Positions 26,782 to 35,640 of a DNA stretch of 64,000 bases are shown here, piece after piece (position 1 is the first letter of the stretch; every line of letters starts with the position of its first letter). Source of the stretch: Pseudomonas sp. J452 (GTDB lineage: Bacteria; Pseudomonadota; Gammaproteobacteria; Pseudomonadales; Pseudomonadaceae); assembly GCF_024666525.1 (NCBI RefSeq), contig NZ_CP088294.1, positions 2,604,001-2,668,000 on the forward strand. The letters are read 5' to 3'. Position numbers and translations under genes: made by a program. The notes under the pieces are model-generated. The model made no database searches, was not told where the DNA came from, and saw only the letters and a list, made by a program, of their open reading frames with translations.

Positions 26782-27492
26782 TCAGACGAGGTGGCGACCG
26801 CCATTGACGGCAAGCGTGGTGCCGGTGACATAGGGGTTGTCGAGCAGGTAGCGCAAGCTCTGGTAGATGACCTCGGCGCCGGGTTCGATACCCAGTGCGG
26901 ACTCGGCCAGGCGTTTGGCGCGGTAGGCGGCGTCATCGCCCTCGTTGAACTGGATCAGCGCCGGGGCGATGCCGTTGACCTTGATCGCCGGGGCGAAGCG
27001 CGCGGCGAAGGACAGGGTCAGGCTGTCCATGCCGGCCTTGCTGGCGCAGTAGGCCGGGCGCTTGGCACTGCCGGCGCGAACCACGTCATCGCTGATATGG
27101 ATGATGTCGGCCGGCGTGCTGCGGCGCAGCAAGGGTTCGCAATGCAGGTTGATCAGGTACGGCGCGAGCATGTGCACGTTGACCATCTGCTGAAATACGG
27201 CGGCTTCGTTGCCGGGCATCTCGGTCAGCCAGTCGGAAGCGTTATGGACAATCGCACGCAGGCTGTCGGTGTGGCTTTTCAGGATTTCGATGAAGGCCAG
27301 GATGCCGGCTTCACTGGCGAAGTCGGCTGGCAAGGTCAGGGCGCCACGCTCACGCAGCAGCTCGAGGCCGGGACGTTCGCTGCGGTAGCTGACGATCACT
27401 GCTTGCCCGCTGTCGAGCAGGCGCAGTGCACAGTGCAGGCCAAGACGCTGGCTGGCACCGGTAAGCAGGATAGGGGCGGCGGAACCGCTCAT
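26782..27492 (-). CDS. folM: Dihydromonapterin reductase / pteridine reductase
   Basis: This 236-residue short-chain dehydrogenase starts MSGSAAPILLTGASQRLGLH, with the NADPH-binding TGASQRLG. The catalytic region has ISDDVVRAGSAKRPAYCASKAG, so the Tyr-x3-Lys pair is YCASK. The C-terminus ends GGRHLV. FolM reduces dihydromonapterin to tetrahydromonapterin. It is the promoter-proximal gene of the fol operon. The TGTACA box overlapping the predicted -35 at 27588-27593 suggests control by a local regulator. Confidence 0.92.
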   Translation of the reverse strand: MSGSAAPILLTGASQRLGLHCALRLLDSGQAVIVSYRSERPGLELLRERGALTLPADFASEAGILAFIEILKSHTDSLRAIVHNASDWLTEMPGNEAAVFQQMVNVHMLAPYLINLHCEPLLRRSTPADIIHISDDVVRAGSAKRPAYCASKAGMDSLTLSFAARFAPAIKVNGIAPALIQFNEGDDAAYRAKRLAESALGIEPGAEVIYQSLRYLLDNPYVTGTTLAVNGGRHLV

Positions 27493-27563
27493 GGATGCCT
27501 CGCATACAGGAGGATGAGGTGGCAGCCAGGGTATGTGGCCTAGGCTGTCGATGACAGGACAAA

Positions 27564-27593
27564 GTTATACCAGGCATAGGTTTTGTACAACAA
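27564..27593 (-). promoter_or_regulatory. Predicted folM promoter with TGTACA box over the -35
   Basis: On the minus strand TTGTTG (27593-27588) and TATAAC (27569-27564) are 18 bp apart, about 70 bp before folM. The palindrome TGTACA at 27584-27589 overlaps the -35, a position suited to repression. Confidence 0.55.
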
Positions 27594-27695
27594 TGCGCAG
27601 TTTGTGGGAATGCATTTTCCTGTCTTAAGTAAATTTATCTACATGATTTATAAGGTATTTAATTTATTTTGTTGGTTTTCATATGAGCGTGCGCA

Positions 27696-27720
27696 TGTAC
27701 AGCTTTTTTGGTTATGTACA
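27696..27720. promoter_or_regulatory. Paired TGTACA boxes upstream of folM
   Basis: TGTACAGCTT occurs twice, at 27696 and 27715, with centres 19 bp apart. They lie in an AT-rich tract (27590-27740) that contrasts with the surrounding GC-rich DNA. With the copy at 27584 this makes three boxes in the folM upstream region. Gap 27493-27794 holds nothing else I can identify. Confidence 0.5.
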
Positions 27721-27794
27721 GCTTGTGTAGATGGGTGCGCCTGCAGCACGGGTCCCGTAGTGGCGGTTCTGTCGGTCCCTACTGCTTTAACGGC

Positions 27795-28361
27795 TCAGCG
27801 TACCTGCAGGGCCGTATCTGTTGGCGCAGGCATTTTGCGCGCTTGCAGCCAGGGGGCGAGCAGGCGGGTCGATAGCGGGATGAACCAGTAGGTCATCAGG
27901 GGCGTCAGTGCCAGGGTAGTGAGCAGCACGCGCAAGGTCAGCGGCAGGTCGCCAAGCCAGCCACCTACTAACAGATTGAAGCCCAGCGATACGGGGAAGA
28001 ACGCCAGCCAGATGGCTACGCTCTGCTTCCAGCGCGGCGGTTGCTGCAGGCTGCTGCCGAACCAGGCATCGAGGCCCTGGATGCGCCGTTCTTGCGGGTC
28101 GGCGAACAGTCCGCTGCCGCGCTGCAGCCAGGTGCGGCGCGAGGCCGAGTGTTCCCAGGCGGCGAGCGTGGCCTGGTCGGCAAAGCGGAAGACGATCTGG
28201 AATTCGTCGTCGCCTGGCGGTGGCGCCAATACACCTGAACCCAGGTAACCGGCGAAATCGGCGGCGAGCAGCTGGCCTTCATGTAGCCAGGTGCGGAATT
28301 CGGGGAAGCGTTCGCGATGGACGCGACGGGCCACCATCAGGGTGACGGGATCAGCAGACAT
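27795..28361 (-). CDS. Antibiotic-biosynthesis-monooxygenase-fold membrane protein
   Basis: The 188-residue product starts at MSADPVTLMVARRVH, preceded by AAGGAG. The first 95 residues have the dimeric alpha/beta-barrel ABM pattern (RRVHRERFPEFRTWLHEG; FRFADQATLAAWEHS). The C-terminal half contains two membrane helices (AIWLAFFPVSLGFNLLVGGWL and LTTLALTPLMTYWFIPLS). Soluble ABM proteins oxidise quinone-like substrates without cofactors or act as dimeric sensors. The role of this membrane-bound version is unknown. It is divergent from the MerR regulator gene, with a 236 bp shared spacer. Confidence 0.8.
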   Translation of the reverse strand: MSADPVTLMVARRVHRERFPEFRTWLHEGQLLAADFAGYLGSGVLAPPPGDDEFQIVFRFADQATLAAWEHSASRRTWLQRGSGLFADPQERRIQGLDAWFGSSLQQPPRWKQSVAIWLAFFPVSLGFNLLVGGWLGDLPLTLRVLLTTLALTPLMTYWFIPLSTRLLAPWLQARKMPAPTDTALQVR

Positions 28362-28597
28362 TGTGTATCTCCTTGCAGCGAACGCCGGCCCGGATAGGGC
28401 TGGCGTATCCCGCAGCGCCGGGGTGATGGCGCTGCGCAAAATGACAGGCGCGATTATTGCGGTTTTTCTCGATTACGCCAGCGGTTTGCTCGCCAGTGGC
28501 TTGTGGTGCGGGCTCTGTAGTGCATGTGGCCTGGGCATTTCAGGCCTGGGCCTTGCCTGAGGTACACTGCGGGCATTCTCTTTCGGCGATTCATTCC

Positions 28598-29542
28598 ATG
28601 ACCGAACGCGCTGGCGCTGCTCTTGTCTCCGACTCCCTGCAACAGGAGGAGTTGTTTCCCATTCGTGAGGTCTCGCGGCTTACCGGGGTTCACCCGGTTA
28701 CCTTGCGTGCCTGGGAGCGACGCTATGGGCTGATCCAGCCGACCCGCACCGACAGCGGCCATCGCCTGTACTCGGCGGCGGACATCGAGTCGGTACGCAG
28801 CATCCTCGCCTGGATCGAGCGTGGCGTATCGGTGAGCAAGGTCGGCAAGATCCTCGCCCGCAGCAGCGCGATCAAGATGCCGGCGCCGGTCTATGTCGAA
28901 GTCACTGCCAGCGAGTGGGGCGAGTGGCAGGCGCGGATCCGCAGCGCCGTGGCGGACTTCGATGGGGTGCAGCTGGAGCGCCTGTACGGCCAGATATTCT
29001 CCACCTACCCGCTGCTGGTGGTGTTCCAGGATATCTTCGTGCCGCTGTGGCAGGAGTTGCTGTTGCACCGTGACGATTACGGCCAGGCCAGTGCCTGGCT
29101 GTTCCTCGATGCCTTCCTCCGTGCGCGCGCCCTGCAGCGCCTGCAACTGGCTGCCGCAGGGCAGGGCACGGTGTTGTTGTCGGCCTTGCCGGGGCATTGC
29201 CGTGAGCTGGAGCTGCTGGTGGCCGGCCTGTTGCTCGGCGGTGCCGAAGGCCGGGTGCAGGTGCTGGCGTTGGGCCAACCGCTGGAGGAGCTGGCGCTGG
29301 TCTGCGAGAAGGTGCAGCCCCAGGCGCTGGTGCTGTTCTCCAACCAGCCGCCGGCAGACGACTTGCCGCGTCAGCTCAGTCGTCTGGCCCTGGCGTTGCC
29401 CTGTCCGCTGCTGCTGGCCGGTGACGCCTCCGAGCTGGTCGAGGAAGAACTCAGCGGTTCGCCGATTGCCTGCCTGGGCAATGAAGGCCGTCTGATGCAC
29501 CAGCGTCTGCAGCAGTTCCTCGCCGGTCATCTGGATACCTGA
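28598..29542 (+). CDS. MerR-family regulator resembling class II LitR (no B12 ligands)
   Basis: This 314-residue regulator starts at MTERAGAAL. Residues 23-90 are a MerR helix-turn-helix (FPIREVSRLTGVHPVTLRAW, then RTDSGHRLYSAADIESV). The remaining 220 residues resemble the helical and Rossmann parts of CarH/LitR. The B12-contact motif W-x9-EH is not there: the matching segment reads LWQELLLHRDDYGQAS. This is what I recall of class II LitR of P. putida (PplR), which lacks B12 and relies on a LOV photoreceptor. No LOV gene is in the window. Divergent spacing and nearby TGTACA boxes suggest that it controls flanking genes. Confidence 0.82.
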   Translation: MTERAGAALVSDSLQQEELFPIREVSRLTGVHPVTLRAWERRYGLIQPTRTDSGHRLYSAADIESVRSILAWIERGVSVSKVGKILARSSAIKMPAPVYVEVTASEWGEWQARIRSAVADFDGVQLERLYGQIFSTYPLLVVFQDIFVPLWQELLLHRDDYGQASAWLFLDAFLRARALQRLQLAAAGQGTVLLSALPGHCRELELLVAGLLLGGAEGRVQVLALGQPLEELALVCEKVQPQALVLFSNQPPADDLPRQLSRLALALPCPLLLAGDASELVEEELSGSPIACLGNEGRLMHQRLQQFLAGHLDT

Positions 29543-29695
29543 CAGCCTCCCTAGGAACTCTGCGGGGGGCCCCAGCTCCCCTGCGGGCCACATGGCACCG
29601 CGCTTTTATCCCTAGGCTGAACACCACGCGCACCAGGGGGCTCTATGCCGGCTTGCTGCTGCGCATGGCGCACCCCGCCCAAAGCCTTTCTCTCT

Positions 29696-29814
29696 TGTAC
29701 AGCTAACGACCCAGGCGAATGGGGCGTCGCCGGATTTTGCCTATTTTCCGAAAAAAGCTTGCACTGTGCAGGCGGATAGCTATACAAAAGCTGTACATTA
29801 AATTTATTTGTACA
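29696..29814 (+). promoter_or_regulatory. Acyl-CoA dehydrogenase promoter region with TGTACA boxes
   Basis: TTGCAC (29759-29764) and TATACA (29781-29786) form a promoter with a 16 bp spacer. TGTACA occurs at 29696, 29792 and 29809; the last two lie just downstream of the predicted -10. The gap 29543-29831 has no gene. Confidence 0.5.
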
Positions 29815-29831
29815 GTTTAAGGGTTGAATCA

Positions 29832-31610
29832 ATGCCTGCTTACCGTGCTCCCTTACGTGATATGCGCTTCGTTTTCGACGAGGTGCTCGACGCTTATGCC
29901 ACCCTGCAGTCGCTGCCCAGTCAGCGCGAGTTCGGTAACGATCTCGGTGGCGCCATACTCGAAGAGGCCGCCAAGCTGGCGGAAAACGTCCTCGCTCCGC
30001 TGAATGGCCCCGGCGACAAGCAGGGCTGCCAGTACGACCCGCAGAGCAAGGCGGTGAAAACCCCGGATGGCTTCACGGCGGCCTACAAGCAGTTCGCCGC
30101 AGGCGGCTGGACCGCATTGGCCTGTACCCCGGAGTTCGGCGGTCAGGGCCTGCCCCATGTGCTGAACATGATGGTCGAGGAGATGGTCTGCTCGGCCAAC
30201 CTGTCGCTGGGCATGTACCCGGGCCTGACCCACGGTGCAATCAACGCGCTGACCGAGCATGGCACCCGCGAGCAGCAGGATCGGTACCTGCCCAAGCTGA
30301 TCAGTGGCGAGTGGACCGGCACCATGTGCCTGACCGAGCCGCAGTGCGGCACCGACCTGGGCCTGATCCGCACCCGTGCCGTGCCCCAGGACGACGGCAG
30401 CTACGCCATCAGCGGCACCAAGATCTGGATCACCGGCGGTGAGCATGATCTGGCCGACAATATCGTCCACCTGGTGCTGGCCAAGCTGCCGGATGCTCCG
30501 GACAGCGTCAAAGGCATCTCGCTGTTCCTGGTGCCCAAGTTCCTCGAAGACGGCACGCGCAACCCGGCGTTCTGCGGCGGCCTGGAACACAAGATGGGGA
30601 TCAAGGGCTCGGCCACCTGCGTGATGAACTTCGAGGGTGCCCGCGGCTGGCTGATCGGCGAGCCGAACAAGGGTCTCAAGTGCATGTTCACCATGATGAA
30701 CTCGGCGCGCCTGATGGTCGGCATGCAGGGCCTCGGCATTGCCGAAAGTGCCTACCAGGTCAGCCTCGGTTTCGCCAAGGAGCGCCTGCAGAGCCGTTCG
30801 CTGTCCGGGCCGAAGGCGGCTGACAAGCCGGCCGATCCGATCATCGTGCACCCGGATGTACGGCGCATGCTGTTGCGGCAGAAGGTGATGATCGAAGGCT
30901 GCCGCGCCCTGGCCTACTTCACCGGCATGCACCTGGATGTCGCCCACGACCACGAAGATCCGCAGGTGCGCCAGCAGTCCGACGACCTGGTGCAACTGCT
31001 GACCCCGGTGGTCAAGGCGTTCCTCACCGATGAAGGCTTCAACTGCGCCAACGATGGCCTGCAGGTGCTCGGCGGTTCCGGCTTCACCGAGGACTGGGGC
31101 ATCGAGCAACTGGTGCGTGATTGCCGCATCACCCGTATCTACGAAGGCACTAACGGCATTCAGGCCCTCGACCTGGTCGGGCGCAAGCTGGCCTTGGGCG
31201 GTGGTCGTGCGGTGCGCAGCTATTTCGCCCTGGTCGAGGGCTGGCTCAAGATCAATGCCGATGCGCCCCACGTCGCGGCTGTGGGCAAGGCGCTCAAGCA
31301 GCTGCAGCAGGCGACTCTGTGGATCGCCAGCGAAGGCATGCAGGACCCGGAACAGGCAGGTGCTGCCTCCGTGCCTTACCTGCGCCTGTTCGCCCTGACC
31401 ACCCTGGCCTGGTTCTGGTCGCGCATGGCGCTAACCGCCCGGCACAAGCTGGCCGCAGGCAGCAGCGAAAGCGCTTTCTACGGCGCCAAGCTCAAGTCGG
31501 CGGATTTCTACATGAGTCGCGTGCTGACCGAAACCGACTCTCTGCTGGCCGAAGTGCTGGCCGGCAAGAGCAGCCTGATGGCCTTCAGCGAGGAGGAGTT
31601 CGCCGCCTAA
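29832..31610 (+). CDS. Acyl-CoA dehydrogenase (FadE-type, about 590 residues)
   Basis: The 592-residue flavoprotein starts at MPAYRAPLRDMRFVFDE. It has the FAD/acyl-binding TMCLTEPQCGTDLG and YAISGTKIWITGGEHD, and the catalytic-base region RIYEGTNGIQALDLVGRKLA near residue 440. A C-terminal extension after about 470 is the domain found in the long bacterial acyl-CoA dehydrogenases. It oxidises acyl-CoA to the 2-enoyl-CoA in beta-oxidation. Chain-length preference cannot be read. Its promoter carries TGTACA boxes also seen before folM, and two terminators follow. Confidence 0.94.
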   Translation: MPAYRAPLRDMRFVFDEVLDAYATLQSLPSQREFGNDLGGAILEEAAKLAENVLAPLNGPGDKQGCQYDPQSKAVKTPDGFTAAYKQFAAGGWTALACTPEFGGQGLPHVLNMMVEEMVCSANLSLGMYPGLTHGAINALTEHGTREQQDRYLPKLISGEWTGTMCLTEPQCGTDLGLIRTRAVPQDDGSYAISGTKIWITGGEHDLADNIVHLVLAKLPDAPDSVKGISLFLVPKFLEDGTRNPAFCGGLEHKMGIKGSATCVMNFEGARGWLIGEPNKGLKCMFTMMNSARLMVGMQGLGIAESAYQVSLGFAKERLQSRSLSGPKAADKPADPIIVHPDVRRMLLRQKVMIEGCRALAYFTGMHLDVAHDHEDPQVRQQSDDLVQLLTPVVKAFLTDEGFNCANDGLQVLGGSGFTEDWGIEQLVRDCRITRIYEGTNGIQALDLVGRKLALGGGRAVRSYFALVEGWLKINADAPHVAAVGKALKQLQQATLWIASEGMQDPEQAGAASVPYLRLFALTTLAWFWSRMALTARHKLAAGSSESAFYGAKLKSADFYMSRVLTETDSLLAEVLAGKSSLMAFSEEEFAA

Positions 31611-31621
31611 CGTCTGCGCAA

Positions 31622-31667
31622 CCGGCAGCCACTTCCTTCCCCCTGTACTTTCGGCTGCCGGTCTTTT
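31622..31667 (+). terminator. Terminator after acyl-CoA dehydrogenase
   Basis: CCGGCAGCC (31622-31630) pairs with GGCTGCCGG (31653-31661), followed by TCTTTT. The loop is 22 bases. Confidence 0.75.
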
Positions 31668-31704
31668 ATCCCTGAGCACGGCTGGTTATCCAGCCTGCCT
31701 TTAC

Positions 31705-31729
31705 GACCCGCTCCCGGCGGGTCTTTTTT
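31705..31729 (+). terminator. Second terminator after acyl-CoA dehydrogenase
   Basis: GACCCGC, a TCCCG loop and GCGGGTC at 31717-31723 are followed by TTTTTT. Confidence 0.88.
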
Positions 31730-31735
31730 GTCCAT

Positions 31736-31766
31736 GAAAAAGCCCGGCACTGGGCCGGGCTTTTTC
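31736..31766 (-). terminator. Terminator of the fumarase gene, bidirectional
   Basis: AGCCCGGC at 31741-31748 pairs with GCCGGGCT at 31754-31761, with A-rich and T-rich flanks on either side, so it can stop transcription both ways. It lies 15 bp past the fumarase stop. Confidence 0.88.
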
Positions 31767-31780
31767 ACTGCTGCGCGGTG

Positions 31781-33304
31781 TTATTTGATTTCCACCGCCA
31801 GGCTGTCGTGGATCTTCTTCTGCCAGATCGCCGGGCCGGTGATGTGCACCGACTCGCCCTTGGTGTCGACTGCCACGGTGACCGGCATGTCCTTCACTTC
31901 GAACTCGTAGATGGCTTCCATACCCAGCTCGGCGAAGGCCAGTACCTTGGACTTCTTGATCGCCTGGGCGACCAGGTAGGCGGCGCCGCCGACGGCCATC
32001 AGGTACACGGCCTTGTTGTCCTTGATCGCGTCGATGGCGATCGGGCCACGCTCGGACTTGCCGATCATGCCCAGCAGGCCGGTGGTTTCGAGGATCTGCC
32101 GGGTGAACTTGTCCATCCGCGTGGCGGTGGTCGGGCCAGCTGGGCCGACTACTTCGTCACCGACCGGATCGACCGGGCCCACGTAATAGATGAAGCGACC
32201 TTTCAGATCGACCGGCAGCTGTTCGCCCTTGTTCAGCATGTCGACCATGCGCTTGTGCGCGGCGTCGCGGCCGGTGAGCATCTTGCCGTTGAGCAGCACG
32301 GTCTCGCCCGGTTTCCAGCTCTGCACTTCTTCCGGGGTGATGGTGTCCAGATTCACCCGGCGTGCGCTCGGGCCGGCTTCCCAGACGATTTCCGGGTAGG
32401 CGTCCAGGGGCGGCGCTTCCAGTTCGGCCGGGCCGGAACCGTCGAGCACGAAGTGGGCGTGACGGGTGGCAGCGCAGTTGGGGATCATGCACACCGGCAG
32501 GGAGGCTGCGTGGGTCGGGTAGTCCATGATCTTCACGTCGAGCACGGTGGTCAGGCCGCCCAGGCCCTGGGCGCCGATGCCCAGCTGGTTAACTTTTTCG
32601 AAAAGCTCAAGACGCATTTCTTCCAGCTTGTTCTGCGGGCCGCGGGCTTTCAGCTCATGGATGTCGATGGACTCCATCAGCACTTCCTTGGCCATCACCG
32701 CGGCCTTCTCGGCGGTGCCGCCGATGCCGATGCCGAGCATGCCCGGCGGGCACCAGCCGGCGCCCATTTCCGGCACGGTCTTGAGTACCCAGTCGACGAT
32801 CGAGTCGGACGGGTTGAGCATGGCCATCTTCGACTTGTTCTCGGAGCCGCCGCCCTTGGCTGCGACGTCCACTTCCAGCTTGTCGCCGGGCACCACGGAG
32901 TAGTGGATCACCGCCGGGGTGTTGTCCTTGGTGTTGCGGCGAGCACCGGCCGGTTCGGCCAGGATCGAGGCGCGCAGGACGTTTTCCGGCAGGTTGTAGG
33001 CGCGGCGCACGCCTTCGTTGATCATGTCGTCGACGCTCATGGTCGCGCCATCCCAGCGCACGTCCATGCCGACGCGGACGAACACGGTGACGATACCGGT
33101 GTCCTGGCAGATCGGGCGGTGGCCGGTGGCGCACATGCGCGAGTTGATCAGGATCTGCGCCATGGAGTCGCGCGCGGCCGGCGATTCTTCCTTCAGGTAG
33201 GCCTCATGCATGGCCTGGATGAAGTCGACGGGGTGGTAGTAGGAGATGAACTGCAGGGCGTCGGCGACGCTCTGAATCAGGTCATCCTGCTTGATCACGG
33301 TCAT
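31781..33304 (-). CDS. fumA: Class I (iron-sulfur) fumarate hydratase
   Basis: The 507-residue enzyme converts fumarate to malate in the TCA cycle using a [4Fe-4S] cluster. Cysteines of the cluster are in RMCATGHRPICQDTG, IPNCAATRHAHF and GAGWCPPGMLGIGIGG. The N-terminal alpha domain and C-terminal beta domain (about 330-507, with PAGPTTATRMDKF) are fused as in FumA/FumB. It is divergent from the SadC-like cyclase, as PA4333/PA4332 in PAO1. It is oxygen- and iron-sensitive by family nature, in contrast to class II FumC. Confidence 0.95.
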   Translation of the reverse strand: MTVIKQDDLIQSVADALQFISYYHPVDFIQAMHEAYLKEESPAARDSMAQILINSRMCATGHRPICQDTGIVTVFVRVGMDVRWDGATMSVDDMINEGVRRAYNLPENVLRASILAEPAGARRNTKDNTPAVIHYSVVPGDKLEVDVAAKGGGSENKSKMAMLNPSDSIVDWVLKTVPEMGAGWCPPGMLGIGIGGTAEKAAVMAKEVLMESIDIHELKARGPQNKLEEMRLELFEKVNQLGIGAQGLGGLTTVLDVKIMDYPTHAASLPVCMIPNCAATRHAHFVLDGSGPAELEAPPLDAYPEIVWEAGPSARRVNLDTITPEEVQSWKPGETVLLNGKMLTGRDAAHKRMVDMLNKGEQLPVDLKGRFIYYVGPVDPVGDEVVGPAGPTTATRMDKFTRQILETTGLLGMIGKSERGPIAIDAIKDNKAVYLMAVGGAAYLVAQAIKKSKVLAFAELGMEAIYEFEVKDMPVTVAVDTKGESVHITGPAIWQKKIHDSLAVEIK

Positions 33305-33548
33305 GCAAGCGCTCCTCTAGTACGGGAACATCGGTAGGGAAGCGCCGGACCACGACCCGGCGCACTGCATCAAAAAAGGCGCCAAAGTATAGCGCGGTAG
33401 AGGGCTGCGGCACAGTCGCCGGCAGTCGACCCTGGTCGTATGGACGCCATTTTCCAGGCGCCGGACACAGTGCAATGACCCTAGGTTTTTTGTGTCCGCG
33501 GGGGTAGAGTGAGGCCAGGTGCCAGTACGGGACGGAGCCCAGAGCACA

Positions 33549-34667
33549 ATGACTCATCGGGTAACCAGACGAACCTTGCAAAGCCTGTTGCTGAAGCGTT
33601 TCGGCATGGCAGCAGCCACCCACGGGCTGGCTCTGGCGTTGCTGTGGCTGGCCGTATTCAGCGACCTGTTCAGTGGCCAGATCTCCTGGGCACTGTTCTG
33701 CAGCGGGCTGGTGATTGTTTCCCAACTGACCTTCCTGCTGCTGTTCCGCACGGGTTACAACCTGCGCTTTCGCGATCCCAGCCTGACGGAAGCGCAGATC
33801 CTCGTCGCCCTGGCCCTGCATACCTTCGTCCTGGCCAGTTTCGACAGCGCCCGCGGCAGCCTGCTGATGTTCTACCTGATCATCCTGCTGTTCGGTATTT
33901 TCCAGCTGCAGCCGCGGGTCTTCGTGCGCTGCGCCTTCTTCGCCTTCTTCGCCTTTGCCAGCCTCAATCTGTGGGAAGGCTATGAGATGCGCCTGGCCGA
34001 TCCGGGGCTGGCGCTGCTGCAGTGCTGCGCCTTGTTCCTCGCGCTCGCCTGGCAAAGCCTGTTTGCCAGTTACATCCAGGGTTTGCGCCAGCGCATGCGT
34101 CAGCGCAGCTTCGCCTTGCAGGCTCACCAGGACACCTTGCGCGGCATGATGCGCCAGCTTGAAGACCTGGTGGCCACCGACGAGCTGACCGGCCTGTTCA
34201 ACCGCCGCCACTTCCTGCGCCTGGCCCTGCGTGAACTGGAGAACCTCGGCCCCGGTCGCCAGCACGGCCTGGCCCTGATCGATCTCGACTACTTCAAGCG
34301 GATCAACGATGTACACGGCCATGCCGCCGGCGACCGCGTGCTGCAGACCTTCGCCGCGGTGGCGCGGGCCTGCGTGCGCGATGGTGACGTGCTGGCGCGT
34401 TACGGTGGTGAGGAGTTCGTCCTGCTCCTGCCGAATGCCGACGCCGATCGCCTGACCACCTGCTGCGAGCGCCTGCGCGAAGCCTTTGCTGCGGCCGAGC
34501 CGCTGGGCGTGCAGGTGGCCAGCCTGAGCCTGTCCGCCGGGATGACCCTGCTCAGCGAAGGCGATGACCTCGATGTGGCCCTGCAACGGGCCGACCAGGC
34601 CTTGTACCGGGCCAAGCGTGGCGGACGTAATCGCTGCGATGCGGCCTGGGAGGGCGCCGGTGCCTGA
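33549..34667 (+). CDS. sadC: Membrane diguanylate cyclase, SadC-like
   Basis: The product of 372 residues starts at MTHRVTRRTLQSLL. Five or six hydrophobic helices span about 18-180 (ALALLWLAVFSDLF, GSLLMFYLIILLFGIF, CALFLALAWQSLF). A short coiled stretch leads to the GGDEF domain, whose active site reads YGGEEF with an RDGD inhibitory site five residues before. It should be an active, product-inhibited c-di-GMP synthase in the inner membrane. PAO1 SadC (PA4332) has the same neighbours and promotes surface attachment; this one appears about 100 residues shorter. The stop overlaps the start of the next gene by 8 bases. Confidence 0.85.
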   Translation: MTHRVTRRTLQSLLLKRFGMAAATHGLALALLWLAVFSDLFSGQISWALFCSGLVIVSQLTFLLLFRTGYNLRFRDPSLTEAQILVALALHTFVLASFDSARGSLLMFYLIILLFGIFQLQPRVFVRCAFFAFFAFASLNLWEGYEMRLADPGLALLQCCALFLALAWQSLFASYIQGLRQRMRQRSFALQAHQDTLRGMMRQLEDLVATDELTGLFNRRHFLRLALRELENLGPGRQHGLALIDLDYFKRINDVHGHAAGDRVLQTFAAVARACVRDGDVLARYGGEEFVLLLPNADADRLTTCCERLREAFAAAEPLGVQVASLSLSAGMTLLSEGDDLDVALQRADQALYRAKRGGRNRCDAAWEGAGA

Positions 34668-35598
34668 ACTTCACGTGGCCGGCCAGTCCTGGTCGGTTCC
34701 CAGCGCCAGCAACCTGCTCGATGCCCTCAACGCTGCCGGCTTGCGCGTGCCCTATAGCTGCCGGGCCGGTAGCTGCCATGCCTGCCTGGTGCGCTGCGTG
34801 CGCGGCGAGGTCGAGAACGCCGCGCCGGATGCCCTGAGCCCCGAGCGCCTGGCCGAGGGCTGGCGTCTGGCCTGTCAGTGCCGGGTCGTCGATGAGCTGA
34901 CCCTGGAGCTGTTCGACCCGGCCCGTGATGGTCTGCCGGCCACGGTAGTGGCCAGCGACTGGCTCAGCCCGAGCGTGTTGCGCCTGCGTCTGCAGCCGGA
35001 AAAAAACCTGCGCTACAGCGCCGGCCAGCATCTGGTGCTCTGGGCTGACGCAGCGCTGGCCCGGCCTTATTCGCTGGCCAGCCTGCCGGGCGAGGATGCC
35101 TGGCTGGAGTTCCACCTGGATTGCCGTCTGCCTGGCGCATTCAGCGATGCGGCGCGGCAGTTCCAACCCGGGGATGTCCTGCGCCTGGGTGAGCTGCGTG
35201 GCGGCGCCTTGCACTATGACCCGGACTGGCACAGTCGTCCGCTCTGGTTGCTGGCGGCCGGCACCGGCCTGGCGCCGCTCTGGGGCATCTTGCGCGAGGC
35301 CTTGCGCCAGCAGCATGAAGGGCCGATTCGCGTGCTGCATGTGGCCCACGACAGTTCTGAGCATTACCTGGCAGAAGCCTTGCGGGCATTGGCCGCTGCG
35401 CACCCGCAGCTGCAGGTCGAGTTGCTGACGGCGACCGAGCTGGCGGCGGTTTTGGCGGAACTGAAGCTTGTTTCCCGACAAACCCGCGCCTTACTCTGCG
35501 GCTCTCCCGCCAGCGTGGAAAGCTTCGCCCGCCGCCTGTACCTGGCCGGCGTGCCGCGCAACCAGGTGCTGGCCGACGTCTTTCTGCCCCGCGCATAA
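34660..35598 (+). CDS. Ferredoxin-ferredoxin reductase fusion (2Fe-2S, FAD, NAD)
   Basis: A GTG at 34660, with GGGAGG upstream, gives 312 residues and overlaps the sadC stop. Residues 1-90 are a plant-type 2Fe-2S ferredoxin: YSCRAGSCHACLVRC supplies three cysteines and CQCRV the fourth. Residues 95-190 bind FAD (RPYSLASLPGED). Residues 195-312 bind NAD(P)H (LAAGTGLAPLWGIL). The layout is that of reductases serving oxygenases or iron-sulfur enzymes. The electron acceptor is not apparent. PA4331 has the same position between sadC and the hydratase gene. Confidence 0.9.
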   Translation: MPELHVAGQSWSVPSASNLLDALNAAGLRVPYSCRAGSCHACLVRCVRGEVENAAPDALSPERLAEGWRLACQCRVVDELTLELFDPARDGLPATVVASDWLSPSVLRLRLQPEKNLRYSAGQHLVLWADAALARPYSLASLPGEDAWLEFHLDCRLPGAFSDAARQFQPGDVLRLGELRGGALHYDPDWHSRPLWLLAAGTGLAPLWGILREALRQQHEGPIRVLHVAHDSSEHYLAEALRALAAAHPQLQVELLTATELAAVLAELKLVSRQTRALLCGSPASVESFARRLYLAGVPRNQVLADVFLPRA

Positions 35599-35640
35599 GC
35601 TGCTTGCGTTCGGGGCGCCCCGAATCTGCAAGGAGTTGTG

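Noticed and set aside
27583..27891. A 102-codon plus-strand open frame over the folM upstream region
   Set aside because: It spans the AT-rich control region and runs into the end of the convergent gene; composition is not protein-like.
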